A stretch of 64,000 nt of DNA from Alloyangia pacifica (GTDB lineage: Bacteria; Pseudomonadota; Alphaproteobacteria; Rhodobacterales; Rhodobacteraceae), in the NCBI RefSeq assembly GCF_020524285.1, contig NZ_JAIVKX010000013.1, forward strand, positions 62,001 through 126,000, given 5' to 3'. Shown here piece by piece: positions 54,816 through 63,339 of the stretch; within the stretch, counting starts at the first letter, position 1, and the number at the start of each line of letters is the position of its first letter. The notes below the pieces were generated by a model that did no database searches, was not told where the DNA came from, and saw nothing but the letters and a program-made list of their open reading frames with translations. A program made the position numbers and the translations under genes.

Positions 54816-56114
54816 TCAGTAGTTGGACTGGATCTGCACGCAGCTCTCGGTCTCGGTGTTGTACATGCCGCACTCGAGGTCTTTCCAATCGGACTTGAGG
54901 ACAGCCGAGTCCGGCAGGAAGTCGGTCCAGGCATCGCCCGGAACCGGATCGGTCTCCGAGATGATGTCGAACTGGCCGTCGGCGCGGATCTCGCCGATCA
55001 GCACGGGCTTGGAAAGGTGGTGGTTCACGCCCATCACGGCGGTGCCGCCGGTCAGGTTCGGGTACTCCTGGCCCCACATGGCTTCGCGCACGGCGTCGAC
55101 ATCGGTGGTCTCGGCGGCGGTCACCGCGTTCACCCACATGTTGAAGCCGATGTAGTGGGCTTCCATCGGGTCGTTGGTGACGCGGGCGTCATCGCCGATG
55201 AAGGCGTGCCATTGCTCGATGAACTCGGCGTTCTCGGGGGTGTCGGCGGTCATGAAGTAGTTCCACGCGGCGAGGTGGCCGACGAGGTTCGAGGTGTCGA
55301 GGCCGGAGAGTTCTTCTTCCCCCACGGAGAAGGCCACCACGGGGATGTCGTCGGCCGAGACGCCCTGCGCTGCCAGTTCCTTGTAGAAGCCGATGTTGGC
55401 ATCGCCGTTGATCGTCGAGATCACGCCGACCTGCTTGCCGTCGGCGCCGAGCGCGACCACGTCCGACACGATGGTCGACCAGTCGGAATGGCCGAAGGGC
55501 GTGTAGTTGATGAAGATGTCCTCTTCCGCGATGCCCTTGTCCTTGAGATAGGCCTCGAGGATGCGGTTCGTGGTGCGCGGGTAGACGTAGTCGGTGCCGA
55601 GCAGGGCGAACTTCTCGACGCCAAGCTCGTCGAGGAAGTAATCGGTGGCCGGGATCGCCTGCTGGTTCGGCGCGGCGCCGGTGTAGAAGACGTTCTTCGA
55701 GCTTTCCTCACCCTCGTATTGCACCGGGTAGAAGTAGAGCGCGTTGAGCTCCTCGATCACCGGCAGCACCGCCTTGCGCGAGGCGGAGGTCCAGGAGCCG
55801 AAGATCACGTCGACCTCGTCGTTCGAGATCAGCTCGCGGGCCTTTTCCGCAAACAGCGGCCAATCGGACGCCGGATCCTTGACCACCGCTTCGAGCTCGC
55901 AGCCGAGCAGGCCGCCGGCGGCGTTCTGCTTCTCGATCAGCATCAGCATGGTGTCTTTCAGAGTGGTCTCGGAAATCGCCATGGTGCCGGAGAGCGAGTG
56001 CAGCACGCCGACCTTGATCGGGCAGTCGGCGGATTGCGCCGAGGCGGCGCCTGCAGAGATCATGGCCAGCGCGGCCACGGTGGAAAGTTTGAGTGCTTTG
56101 GTCATGTTCAACAT
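54816..56114 (-). CDS. urtA: urea ABC transporter substrate-binding protein UrtA (432 aa)
   Basis: A periplasmic-binding protein with a Sec signal (about 1-27, cut after ASA). SADCPIKVGVLHSLSGTMAISE, FGSWTSASRKAVLPVIEE, YPVQYEGEESSKNVFYTGAAPNQQ and GTDYVYPRTTNRI are UrtA signatures. UrtA normally leads the urt operon, as here. Nitrogen control is expected from the family, but I found no clear sigma-54 (-24/-12) site in the 460 bases upstream. Confidence 0.95.
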   Translation of the reverse strand: MLNMTKALKLSTVAALAMISAGAASAQSADCPIKVGVLHSLSGTMAISETTLKDTMLMLIEKQNAAGGLLGCELEAVVKDPASDWPLFAEKARELISNDEVDVIFGSWTSASRKAVLPVIEELNALYFYPVQYEGEESSKNVFYTGAAPNQQAIPATDYFLDELGVEKFALLGTDYVYPRTTNRILEAYLKDKGIAEEDIFINYTPFGHSDWSTIVSDVVALGADGKQVGVISTINGDANIGFYKELAAQGVSADDIPVVAFSVGEEELSGLDTSNLVGHLAAWNYFMTADTPENAEFIEQWHAFIGDDARVTNDPMEAHYIGFNMWVNAVTAAETTDVDAVREAMWGQEYPNLTGGTAVMGVNHHLSKPVLIGEIRADGQFDIISETDPVPGDAWTDFLPDSAVLKSDWKDLECGMYNTETESCVQIQSNY

Positions 56115-56575
56115 CCCTAGAGAGCGGGGTCTCGGCTCCGCGCGTCCCGGCTCTTGCGGCCGGTGATCTGGGCGGGTCCTCCTCCGCTTCGATTATTGTT
56201 GTGCCACAGGCGGCTGCCCTTTTGAGCTTGGTCCGCCACGGCTCCCCGTTGACGCGCCGTCGTCGCGCGCTCTCTTGAGATAACGGAGCGGTGATTGCCG
56301 GGCACATGCTTTCCGCTGGCAGGCGAAGCCCCGGGAGTGCGTGATTATTTCCTGTGCGATGACTGCTTTAGATGTCTAATATTTAATCGAAAGATATGAG
56401 GAATGAGGAGGATATCCGGCTAAACTACGGCGAATGCTCAGGAGATCGGATTCGTCACGGAGGGTTTGCCGGTTTTTTGGGCAGGTAATTTGGGGCCGGG
56501 ATCGTTTTTCTGCGCGGGGGGCTTTTCCTTCGCCCGCGAAACGGAGAACGTGAGCCTCAGAACAAAGGGATTGTC
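56115..56575. other. 461-base divergent promoter region between urtA and the ATP-grasp operon
   Basis: No gene seen. The left part is GC-rich, the right part (56340-56410) AT-rich with the palindrome at 56369. Promoters for both operons should lie here. Confidence 0.55.
56369..56380. promoter_or_regulatory. 12-bp palindrome TTAGA-TG-TCTAA
   Basis: The arms are perfectly inverted with a two-base centre. It lies in the AT-rich divergent region, 196 bases before the ATP-grasp start. It could be an operator; the protein is unknown. Confidence 0.4.
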
Positions 56576-58000
56576 ATGAGCGCCACGAAGCCAGCGATTT
56601 TCAATGAGATGTTGAACGGCGAGCAGGTTCGCTCGGCCTATCAGAACCTCGAGAAATGGTACCGGTCGATGCCGGCCGAACTGCGAAGCCTGAAGCAGAG
56701 CGAGGCCGAGGCCCTGTTCCGAAGGGTCGGGATCACCTTCGCGGTCTACGGCGAGGGCGGGGATCCGGAGCGGCTCATTCCCTTCGACATGTTCCCGCGG
56801 GTGATGACCGCCGAGGAATGGCGCAAGCTCGACCGCGGCGTGCGGCAGCGGGCGGCGGCGCTGAACGCCTTCCTGGCCGATGTCTACGACCGCCGCGAGA
56901 TCATCCGCGCAGGCAAGATCCCCGAGCACCTGGTGACCAACAACGAGGCCTTCGAGAAGGCCGCCATCGGCTTCCGCCCGCCGCGCGGCGTGTTCAGCCA
57001 TATCGTTGGCGTCGATCTGGTGCGCACCGGGCCCGACCAGTTCTACGTGCTGGAAGACAATTGCCGCACGCCCTCGGGCGTGAGCTACATGCTGCAGAAC
57101 CGCGAGATCATGATGCGCATGTTCCCGCAGCTCTTCATGGAGAACCGCATCCGCCCGGTCGACGGATACGCCGGCCTTCTCAAGAAGACCCTGGCCTCGG
57201 TGGCACCCAAGAAATGCCAGGGCGAGCCGAACATCGTCATCCTCACGCCGGGCCATTTCAACTCGGCCTACTACGAGCACAGCTTCCTCGCCGACCTGAT
57301 GGGCGTGGAGCTGGTCGAGGGGCAGGATCTCTTCGTCGAGGGCGACTTCGTCTGGATGAAGACCACGGAGGGCCCCAAGAAGGTCGACGTGATCTATCGC
57401 CGGATCGACGACGCCTTCATCGACCCGCTGTGCTTCCGGCCCGACTCGATGCTCGGCGTGCCGGGGCTGATGAGTGTCTACCGCTCGGGCGGGGTGACCA
57501 TCTGCTCGGCCCCCGGCGCGGGCGTGGCCGACGACAAGGCGATCTACACCTTCGTGCCCGAGATGATCCGCTTCTATCTCGGCGAGGAACCGATCCTCGA
57601 AAACGTGCCCACATGGCAATGCGCCAAGCCCGACGACTGCAAATACGTGCTCGAGAACCTCTCGGAGCTTGTGGTCAAGGAGGTGCACGGATCGGGCGGC
57701 TACGGCATGCTGGTCGGGCCGAAGTCCGACAAGTCGACCATCGAGTCCTTTGCCGCGAAGATCCGCAAGAACCCCGACAACTACATCGCCCAGCCGACGC
57801 TGGCGCTCTCGGCCTGCCCGACCTTCGTCGAGGAGGGGATCGCGCCGCGCCACGTCGATCTGCGACCTTACTGCCTCGTGGGGGAAACCATCGAGCTGGT
57901 GCCGGGCGGGCTGACCCGCGTGGCGCTGACCGAGGGTTCGCTCGTGGTGAACTCGTCGCAGGGCGGCGGGGTCAAGGACACCTGGGTATTGGCGGAGTGA
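56576..58000 (+). CDS. circularly permuted ATP-grasp type 2 protein (474 aa)
   Basis: Members of this CP-ATP-grasp family (formerly DUF404/DUF407) have their ATP-binding lobes reordered. Recognisable are NCRTPSGVSYMLQNRE, the IYRRIDDAFIDPLCF segment, and a C-terminal glycine-rich loop KEVHGSGGYGMLVGP. They are predicted carboxylate-amine ligases, in conserved operons with alpha-E, transglutaminase and Anbu proteins, and have been proposed to make or attach a peptide-like tag. The next gene starts after five bases. An upstream extension is not needed; the ATG at 56576 is clean. Confidence 0.92.
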   Translation: MSATKPAIFNEMLNGEQVRSAYQNLEKWYRSMPAELRSLKQSEAEALFRRVGITFAVYGEGGDPERLIPFDMFPRVMTAEEWRKLDRGVRQRAAALNAFLADVYDRREIIRAGKIPEHLVTNNEAFEKAAIGFRPPRGVFSHIVGVDLVRTGPDQFYVLEDNCRTPSGVSYMLQNREIMMRMFPQLFMENRIRPVDGYAGLLKKTLASVAPKKCQGEPNIVILTPGHFNSAYYEHSFLADLMGVELVEGQDLFVEGDFVWMKTTEGPKKVDVIYRRIDDAFIDPLCFRPDSMLGVPGLMSVYRSGGVTICSAPGAGVADDKAIYTFVPEMIRFYLGEEPILENVPTWQCAKPDDCKYVLENLSELVVKEVHGSGGYGMLVGPKSDKSTIESFAAKIRKNPDNYIAQPTLALSACPTFVEEGIAPRHVDLRPYCLVGETIELVPGGLTRVALTEGSLVVNSSQGGGVKDTWVLAE

Positions 58001-58004
58001 AGAC

Positions 58005-58958
58005 ATGCTGAGCCGGACTGCAGAACACCTTTACTGGATGGCGCGCTACATCGAGCGCACCGAAACCACCGCCCGCCTGCTGGAGGTTGGCGCGCGCAAT
58101 GCGCTGCTGCCCAACGCCACCGGCGGCTACCGCAACGACTGGGAGGCCGTGCTGCTCGCCAAGGGCACGCTCGAGCCCTTCCTCGACAAGTACAAGGAGA
58201 CCAACCAGCGCAATATCGAAACCTGGCTGTTCTTCGACTCCGATAACCCCTCGTCGGTCTATTCGTGCCTGTCGGCGGCGCGCGAGAACGCGCGGGTGGT
58301 GCGCACCGCGCTGACCGCCCCGGCCTGGGACGCGATCAACACCTCCTTCCAGGAGCTGCAGCAGCTGCACCGCACCGAGCGCAGCAAGCTGATGGTGACC
58401 GATCTGTGCGAATGGACCCTGCGGTCGTGCCAGCTGATCCGTGGTGCCATCATGTCGACGCAACTGCGCAACGACGGCTACGACTTCATGGGCATCGGCA
58501 CCACCGCCGAGCGCGCCGATAACACCGCGCGGCTGATCGACGTCAAATACTACGTGCTGCTGCCCTCGGTGAACTACGTCGGCTCGGGGCTCGACCAGAG
58601 CCAATGGGCGCTGCTGCTGCAGTCGATGACCGCGCAGCGGGCCTTCAACTGGAGCTACCAGGGCGAGATCACCGCCGCCAAGATCGCGCACCTGCTGATC
58701 CTCAACCGCCGGTTCCCGCGCTCGCTGCGCGCCTGCGTGCAATGGTATTGCGAACACCTCGACAATCTCGCCGAGAGCTACCAGACTGCCACTGCGGCGC
58801 AGGAGGTGGCGCACACGTTGCTTGACGATCTGCGTGCGGCGACCGTCGAGGACATTTTCGAGGAGGGGCTGCACGAATTCCTCGCGCGATTCATGTCGCG
58901 CAACGCCGAGGTCGCGACCACGGTGCAAGAGGTCTACCTGAGCGGAATGCCGGCATGA
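58005..58958 (+). CDS. alpha-E domain protein (317 aa)
   Basis: The alpha-E domain is an all-helical fold of about 310 residues, with MLSRTAEHLYWMARYIERTETTARLL at the start and the LARFMSRNAEVATTVQEVYL end. It occurs almost only with circularly permuted ATP-grasp and transglutaminase genes, where it is thought to act as a partner of the ligase. Conserved Glu residues lie in the first two helices. The next gene overlaps by four bases. Confidence 0.92.
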   Translation: MLSRTAEHLYWMARYIERTETTARLLEVGARNALLPNATGGYRNDWEAVLLAKGTLEPFLDKYKETNQRNIETWLFFDSDNPSSVYSCLSAARENARVVRTALTAPAWDAINTSFQELQQLHRTERSKLMVTDLCEWTLRSCQLIRGAIMSTQLRNDGYDFMGIGTTAERADNTARLIDVKYYVLLPSVNYVGSGLDQSQWALLLQSMTAQRAFNWSYQGEITAAKIAHLLILNRRFPRSLRACVQWYCEHLDNLAESYQTATAAQEVAHTLLDDLRAATVEDIFEEGLHEFLARFMSRNAEVATTVQEVYLSGMPA

Positions 58959-59794
58959 GACTTTCGATCCGACATATCACCCGCTACCGGTTCGACGAGC
59001 CGGTGCGCGGCATCGTGCAATCCCAGAAGCTGTGGCCGGCGGACTGTGCCAACCAGCGCATCCTGTCGTGGGAGGTGACCTCGCACGGCGGGCAGACCGG
59101 GGCGGAATTCGTCGACGGCGCAGGCGACATGATCCGCCTCGCCACCTGGCGCGGCCCGCTCTCGGAGGTCACGGTCGAGGTCGCAGGCGAGGTCGAGACC
59201 ACCGACTCCTATGGGGTCTTGCGCGATCACCGCGAGCGCGTGCCGCCCTCAGCCTACCTGCGTCCGACCCGGCAGGTCGAGGCGAACGCCGAGCTGAAGG
59301 CGCTGTCGGCCGTTGCCCTGAAGGGCATGGAGAACGCCAGCGCGCTCGACCGCGCCCATGCGCTGAGCCGTGCCGTCTCGGAGGCGATCGAGTACAAGCC
59401 CGGCGAGACCAAGCCGCACACCACCGCCATCGAAGCGCTTTCGGGCGGGGTGGGCGTGTGCCAGGATCACGCCCATGCGCTGATTTCCGTCGCCCATGTC
59501 GCCGAGATGCCGGCGCGCTACGTCACCGGCTACCTGCAGGCGACCGAGGATGGCACCCCGCATGAGGCCAGCCATGCCTGGGCCGAGATCTGGGTGCCCG
59601 AACTGGGCTGGGTCGGTTTCGATGCCGCCAACGAGTGCTGCCCCGACGAGCGCTACGTGCGCCTCGGCTCGGGCTACGACGCGCTCGACGCCGCGCCGAT
59701 CCGGGGCCTCGTGCAGGGCGCGACGCCGGAGGAACACCTCGAGGTCGAGGTGATCGTCAGCGCGGGGCAGTCGGGACAGCAACAGCAGCAATAG
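58955..59794 (+). CDS. transglutaminase-like cysteine peptidase family protein (279 aa)
   Basis: The Cys-His-Asp triad is seen as Cys169 (GVGVCQDHAH), His207 (EASHAWAEIW) and Asp223 (VGFDAANE). The N-terminal domain (residues about 1-100) is the bacterial transglutaminase-like N-domain. The members in this operon type probably act as peptidases or amidases on the ligase product. It overlaps the alpha-E stop by four bases. The C-terminal tail ends in a run of Gln. Confidence 0.92.
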   Translation: MRLSIRHITRYRFDEPVRGIVQSQKLWPADCANQRILSWEVTSHGGQTGAEFVDGAGDMIRLATWRGPLSEVTVEVAGEVETTDSYGVLRDHRERVPPSAYLRPTRQVEANAELKALSAVALKGMENASALDRAHALSRAVSEAIEYKPGETKPHTTAIEALSGGVGVCQDHAHALISVAHVAEMPARYVTGYLQATEDGTPHEASHAWAEIWVPELGWVGFDAANECCPDERYVRLGSGYDALDAAPIRGLVQGATPEEHLEVEVIVSAGQSGQQQQQ

Positions 59795-59936
59795 CGCGCG
59801 GCAGCCGGCCACGCGGAACGCCCGAAATTTGGGCGACGTGTCATATTGCCGTAACCCTATCCCTTCGAGCAGGATTGCCGGGGACGGGGCGCGGCGGTAT
59901 ATCGGTGCGCTGCCAATCGGAAGGACTCGGGGACAG

Positions 59937-60659
59937 ATGACCTATTGCGTGGGATTGCTGCTGGATGCGGGCGTCGTTCTGCTGTCCGACACGCGCACCA
60001 ATGCCGGGCTCGACAATATCGCGACCTATCGCAAGATGTTCCTCTTCGAGAAGGAAGGCGATCGCGCCATCGGGATCATGACCGCGGGCTCGCTGTCGAT
60101 CACCCAGACGGTAATCGCGCGGTTGAACGAGGCCAATGACGATGCCGACTCGGATCGCTCGATCCTGCGCGCGCCGGGCATGCTGCAGGTGGCCGAGATC
60201 GTCGGCGCCACCTTGTCGGATGTCACCTCCGAGGTGTCGTCGAAGATGGAGCGGATGAACCAGAGCGCCACCGCCTCGATGATCGTCGCCGGTCAGCGCA
60301 AGGGCGGGCCGATGCGCATGTTCCTTGTCTACCCCGAGGGGAATTTCATCGAGGCCACGCCCGACACGCCTTTCCTGCAGATCGGCGAGCACAAGTATGG
60401 CAAGCCGATCCTCGACCGGGTGATCTCGCCGGAGACCACGCTGGCGGATGCCGAGAAGGCGGTGCTCCTGTCCATGGATTCCACCCTGCGCTCGAACCTC
60501 AGCGTGGGCATGCCGCTCGACTTCGCGGTGATCGAGCATGACGCCCTCGCGGTGACCCGGCGGCGGCGGATCGAGCCGACGGACGAAGCCTTCCAGAAGA
60601 TGAGCCACGACTGGTCGGAAGCCCTGCGCAACGCCTTCGCCGAAATCGACGCGATCTGA
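59937..60659 (+). CDS. Anbu, proteasome-related N-terminal nucleophile peptidase (240 aa)
   Basis: The start at 59937 gives MTYCVGLLLDAGVVLLSDTR. After Met removal the nucleophile would be Thr1, with Asp17 (LSDTR) and Lys32 (ATYRKMF) as the other proteasome-type active-site residues. Anbu proteins form helical or ring-like assemblies and are distantly related to proteasome beta subunits. Its linkage to ATP-grasp, alpha-E and transglutaminase genes is known for Anbu. The 142-base gap upstream may carry an internal promoter. A longer frame to 59829 would bury Thr1 and is rejected. Confidence 0.93.
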   Translation: MTYCVGLLLDAGVVLLSDTRTNAGLDNIATYRKMFLFEKEGDRAIGIMTAGSLSITQTVIARLNEANDDADSDRSILRAPGMLQVAEIVGATLSDVTSEVSSKMERMNQSATASMIVAGQRKGGPMRMFLVYPEGNFIEATPDTPFLQIGEHKYGKPILDRVISPETTLADAEKAVLLSMDSTLRSNLSVGMPLDFAVIEHDALAVTRRRRIEPTDEAFQKMSHDWSEALRNAFAEIDAI

Positions 60660-60687
60660 CCACCCGCGTCGGGCGCGAGCTTTTTGG

Positions 60688-60703
60688 GGCGCGGTACCGC
60701 GCC
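60688..60703. terminator. perfect 16-bp palindrome between Anbu and cheD
   Basis: GGCGCGGTACCGCGCC is fully self-complementary and lies between convergent genes. A GCTTTTTGG tract precedes it. It may end transcripts from both directions. Confidence 0.5.
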
Positions 60704-60758
60704 ACTGATCCGGAGTCGGCGGCTTTTCTGTCCTCCATTCGAATCTCCGGGCGGCCTT

Positions 60759-61283
60759 TCAGAACAGGGTGATCTCGGTCGGCGGGGGCTTCGGGGGCTG
60801 GATCGGAGCGACGGCCTCGATCTCTCCGGGCACGACGAATTGCCGGACCCGCCCGTCGGCGGGCCAGAAGCGGATGCGCCGCGCGGATGTGCCGCCGGTG
60901 CTCTCCGAGGCGAGCGGGATCGCCTCGTTCTGCAGGAATTCCTTGGCAAAGGCGACGTTGGAGCCGCCGATGTCGCGCAGCTGGCTGAGCATATTGGCGC
61001 CGCCGAAGAGTTTTGCGACCAGCCGGTTCTTCTGCGCGCCCGCTTTCAGCAGCCCGTTGATCAGAAGTTCCATCGAATAGGCGCCATAGCGCACATTCTC
61101 ACCCTCCTTCCCGGCGCGCTGCGGCAGCAGGAAATGGTTCATGCCGCCGACGCCGGCGGCGGCATCGGTGAGGCAGACGGCAACGCAGGATCCCAGCACG
61201 GTCGACAGCACCTCGGAGGGGGAGGAGGAAATCCGGTACTCGCCCTGGATCACGTTCACCAGCTTTTCTGCGGTATCGCTCAT
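60759..61283 (-). CDS. cheD: chemoreceptor glutamine deamidase CheD (174 aa)
   Basis: The catalytic Cys33 (GSCVAVCL) and His50 (GGMNHFLLP) are present with the expected 17-residue spacing. The tail (VAPIQPPKPPPTEITLF) is Pro-rich. CheD deamidates Gln residues of chemoreceptors. Its start overlaps the cheB stop (ATGA). Confidence 0.94.
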   Translation of the reverse strand: MSDTAEKLVNVIQGEYRISSSPSEVLSTVLGSCVAVCLTDAAAGVGGMNHFLLPQRAGKEGENVRYGAYSMELLINGLLKAGAQKNRLVAKLFGGANMLSQLRDIGGSNVAFAKEFLQNEAIPLASESTGGTSARRIRFWPADGRVRQFVVPGEIEAVAPIQPPKPPPTEITLF

Positions 61284-62338
61284 CGCGCGGGGATCCTTCC
61301 ATTCGGGCTGTTCGAGACCGTGGCGGGCGCCGGCGCCGCGCAGGCGTTCAGCAGGGCAGGACCGATCTCCGGCAACGGGAGGGTTGTCTGCACCGCGCCA
61401 AGCTCATGCGCGGCGCGGGGCATGCCGTAGACGATGCAGCTCGCCTCATCCTGCGCGAAGGTGGTGGCGCCGGCGTCGCGCAGCGCCTTGAGACCCTGCG
61501 CGCCGTCCCGCCCCATGCCGGTGAGCAGCGCCGCGACCGCCCGCGGGGCGCCGGGCAGCGCCGAGGTGAAGAGCGCATCCACCGAGGGCATGTGCCCCGC
61601 GATCGGCTCGCCAACGCGCAGGGCGATCTTCATCGGCGTGCCGCCCGCAAGGTGCAGGTGGGCGCGGTTGCCGGCTGCGACGACAATCTGGCCATGGCCG
61701 ACCCGCGCGCCATCCTCGGCCCGCCGGACCTGCGCGGCGCATTGCCTGTCGAGCAGCCGCGTCAGGCTTTCGCCAAAGCCGCCGCCGGTGTGCTGGACGA
61801 TGAAGGTAGGCGGGCAGTCCGCGGGAAAGCTCGACAGCACGTTCAGCAGCGCATCGACCCCGCCGGTGGAGGCGCCAAGCAAGATGAACCGGTTGCTGCG
61901 CGCGGAGGTCGGGGGCGTGGGTGGTTGCGGGCCCGGATCCGGCGCCCGCGGTCCGAGCCGCCGCGTGGTGCGGGTGAGCGAACGCAGCGTGCCGACCAGC
62001 TCCTCTGGGGCGACCTCGGGGTCGATGGCAAAGAGGTCCGAACGCTTGTCCCAGGGGCTGGCGGCGGGACCGGCCGGCGCGCCGCGGGTCTTGATCACCA
62101 GCCAGCGCACGTCGAGCGTGGCAAAGAGCGCGCGCATCACCTCGAACTCCGGCAGGAGGGCGAGCCGTTCTCCGATCAGCACGGCCATCGGCTCTCGCTC
62201 CTCGACCTCGGTATAGGTCGTCATCAGGTCATGGGTTTCGGACAACAGGTCGATGAAGGCGGAGCTTCGCAGCCCGGCGGCCAGCCGCCGCCGCAGGCCG
62301 AGGTCCGGATGCGCCAGGATCAAGGATATCTTCGACAT
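61280..62338 (-). CDS. cheB: CheB-like chemoreceptor methylesterase with degenerate receiver (352 aa)
   Basis: The C-terminal esterase domain is intact: Ser157 (LGASTGGVDAL), His183 (VQHTGGGFGE), Asp278 (MGRDGAQGL). The first ~120 residues have receiver-like length and helical pattern but lack the acidic pair near residue 10 (AHPD instead) and a phospho-acceptor Asp near 55-60 (LIGERLALLPE). Regulation by CheA phosphorylation is therefore doubtful. A Pro-rich linker (about 130-145) joins the domains. The start at 62338 gives MSKISLILAH. Confidence 0.92.
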   Translation of the reverse strand: MSKISLILAHPDLGLRRRLAAGLRSSAFIDLLSETHDLMTTYTEVEEREPMAVLIGERLALLPEFEVMRALFATLDVRWLVIKTRGAPAGPAASPWDKRSDLFAIDPEVAPEELVGTLRSLTRTTRRLGPRAPDPGPQPPTPPTSARSNRFILLGASTGGVDALLNVLSSFPADCPPTFIVQHTGGGFGESLTRLLDRQCAAQVRRAEDGARVGHGQIVVAAGNRAHLHLAGGTPMKIALRVGEPIAGHMPSVDALFTSALPGAPRAVAALLTGMGRDGAQGLKALRDAGATTFAQDEASCIVYGMPRAAHELGAVQTTLPLPEIGPALLNACAAPAPATVSNSPNGRIPAR

Positions 62339-62576
62339 CTGTGCCTCCGTCATGGCGAAATCCGTGGCACGGCACATCGCGCGCGGTGCAGGGGCGCGCG
62401 CGCTCGGTCCACCTCGAACGGCGCCATCTCAGCTGTTCCCCTAGGTTTGCCTGCCGATGGATTGCCTGCAGATCGCCTTGCGTGCGCCGGGGCCCTGCGC
62501 AGCGGCCCCCGTGCAATATCCGCGGGATCTCGCCGCGTGTCCTGCTGCGGATGAAGGATACAGGCGGGGCGGCGCA

Positions 62577-62939
62577 TCAGAACAACTCTGGGGCGTTCGG
62601 TTCAAGCCCGTCTCCCTGGGTGCCGCCGAGCCTCTGGCGCAGATCGCGCAGGGGGACGACTGCCAGCGCCTCGCTCAGGTCCAGCGCGGCATCGCTGTCC
62701 AGGAGACGCGCAAGACGCTCGACGTAGCCCGCGAGCGCATCGGTGGACTGCGCCAGCATGTCGAGTTCCTGGAAGGCGGTGATCGCCACGGAGCCGAGCC
62801 GGGAATCCGCACTCCCTGAATAGAGGTGCTCCATGCCGTGCTCGAGCCTCTCCAGCCGTTGCTGCAGATGCCTGATTTCGCGCGAGAGCAGCCATGTTGC
62901 TTCATTTGCGCTGATGGGGAGGGAGGTCGGCGGGGTCAT
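62577..62939 (-). CDS. unrecognised 120-residue helical protein in the chemotaxis operon
   Basis: Mostly helical with a coiled-coil-like stretch (EIRHLQQRLERLEHGMEHLYSG), a central AITAFQELDMLAQSTDAL segment and a short ending NAPELF. It lies between cheY (four-base gap) and cheB (238-base gap), on the same strand. Small all-helical proteins with short acidic C-termini in che operons can be CheY phosphatases (CheZ-like), but key residues cannot be matched. I treat it as a candidate only. Confidence 0.7.
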   Translation of the reverse strand: MTPPTSLPISANEATWLLSREIRHLQQRLERLEHGMEHLYSGSADSRLGSVAITAFQELDMLAQSTDALAGYVERLARLLDSDAALDLSEALAVVPLRDLRQRLGGTQGDGLEPNAPELF

Positions 62940-62943
62940 GATA

Positions 62944-63330
62944 TCAGAGCTTTCCGACGACGCTCTCGATGCACTGCTTCATCGCGATCGAGGTGAAGGG
63001 CTTCTTAATCATGTTGTTGAGGCCGAGCTGCTTGGCCTGTGCGACCATGTCGGGGGTGGGCTTTCCGGTGACCAGAATGAAGCCGACCTTCTGGGTTGCA
63101 CGATTTTGCCGTACCGCCTTGAGCAACGCGAGCCCGTCCATGTTCGGCATGTTGAAATCAGACAGGACAAGATGCACAGGGCTGCCCGCCATCCTGGCCA
63201 GCGCCTTGCTGCCGTCGTTCTCCGTCAGGTAGTTCTTGATGCCGATCTCGTCGAGCGCCTGGGTGATCAGCCCGCGGCTCGTGGCCATGTCATCAACCAC
63301 CATGATACGCAGCGAATCCTTCAAACTCAT
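62944..63330 (-). CDS. cheY: CheY single-domain response regulator (128 aa)
   Basis: All receiver residues are present: Asp13/Asp14, phosphorylated Asp58 (LSDFNMPNMDG), Thr88 (LVTGK) and Lys110 (IKKPF). The short protein lacks an output domain, as in CheY. It follows cheR by nine bases. Confidence 0.95.
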   Translation of the reverse strand: MSLKDSLRIMVVDDMATSRGLITQALDEIGIKNYLTENDGSKALARMAGSPVHLVLSDFNMPNMDGLALLKAVRQNRATQKVGFILVTGKPTPDMVAQAKQLGLNNMIKKPFTSIAMKQCIESVVGKL

Positions 63331-63339
63331 TTCATTCTC

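Noticed and set aside
56115-56300. Sigma-54 promoter for urtA
   Set aside because: A TGGCAC on the minus strand is not followed by TTGC at the right spacing, so the -24/-12 pattern is not supported.
62350-62577. 75-codon frame in the cheB upstream gap
   Set aside because: It is rich in Arg/Ala/Pro, has no ribosome binding site and no partner features, so I left the 238-base gap as non-coding.
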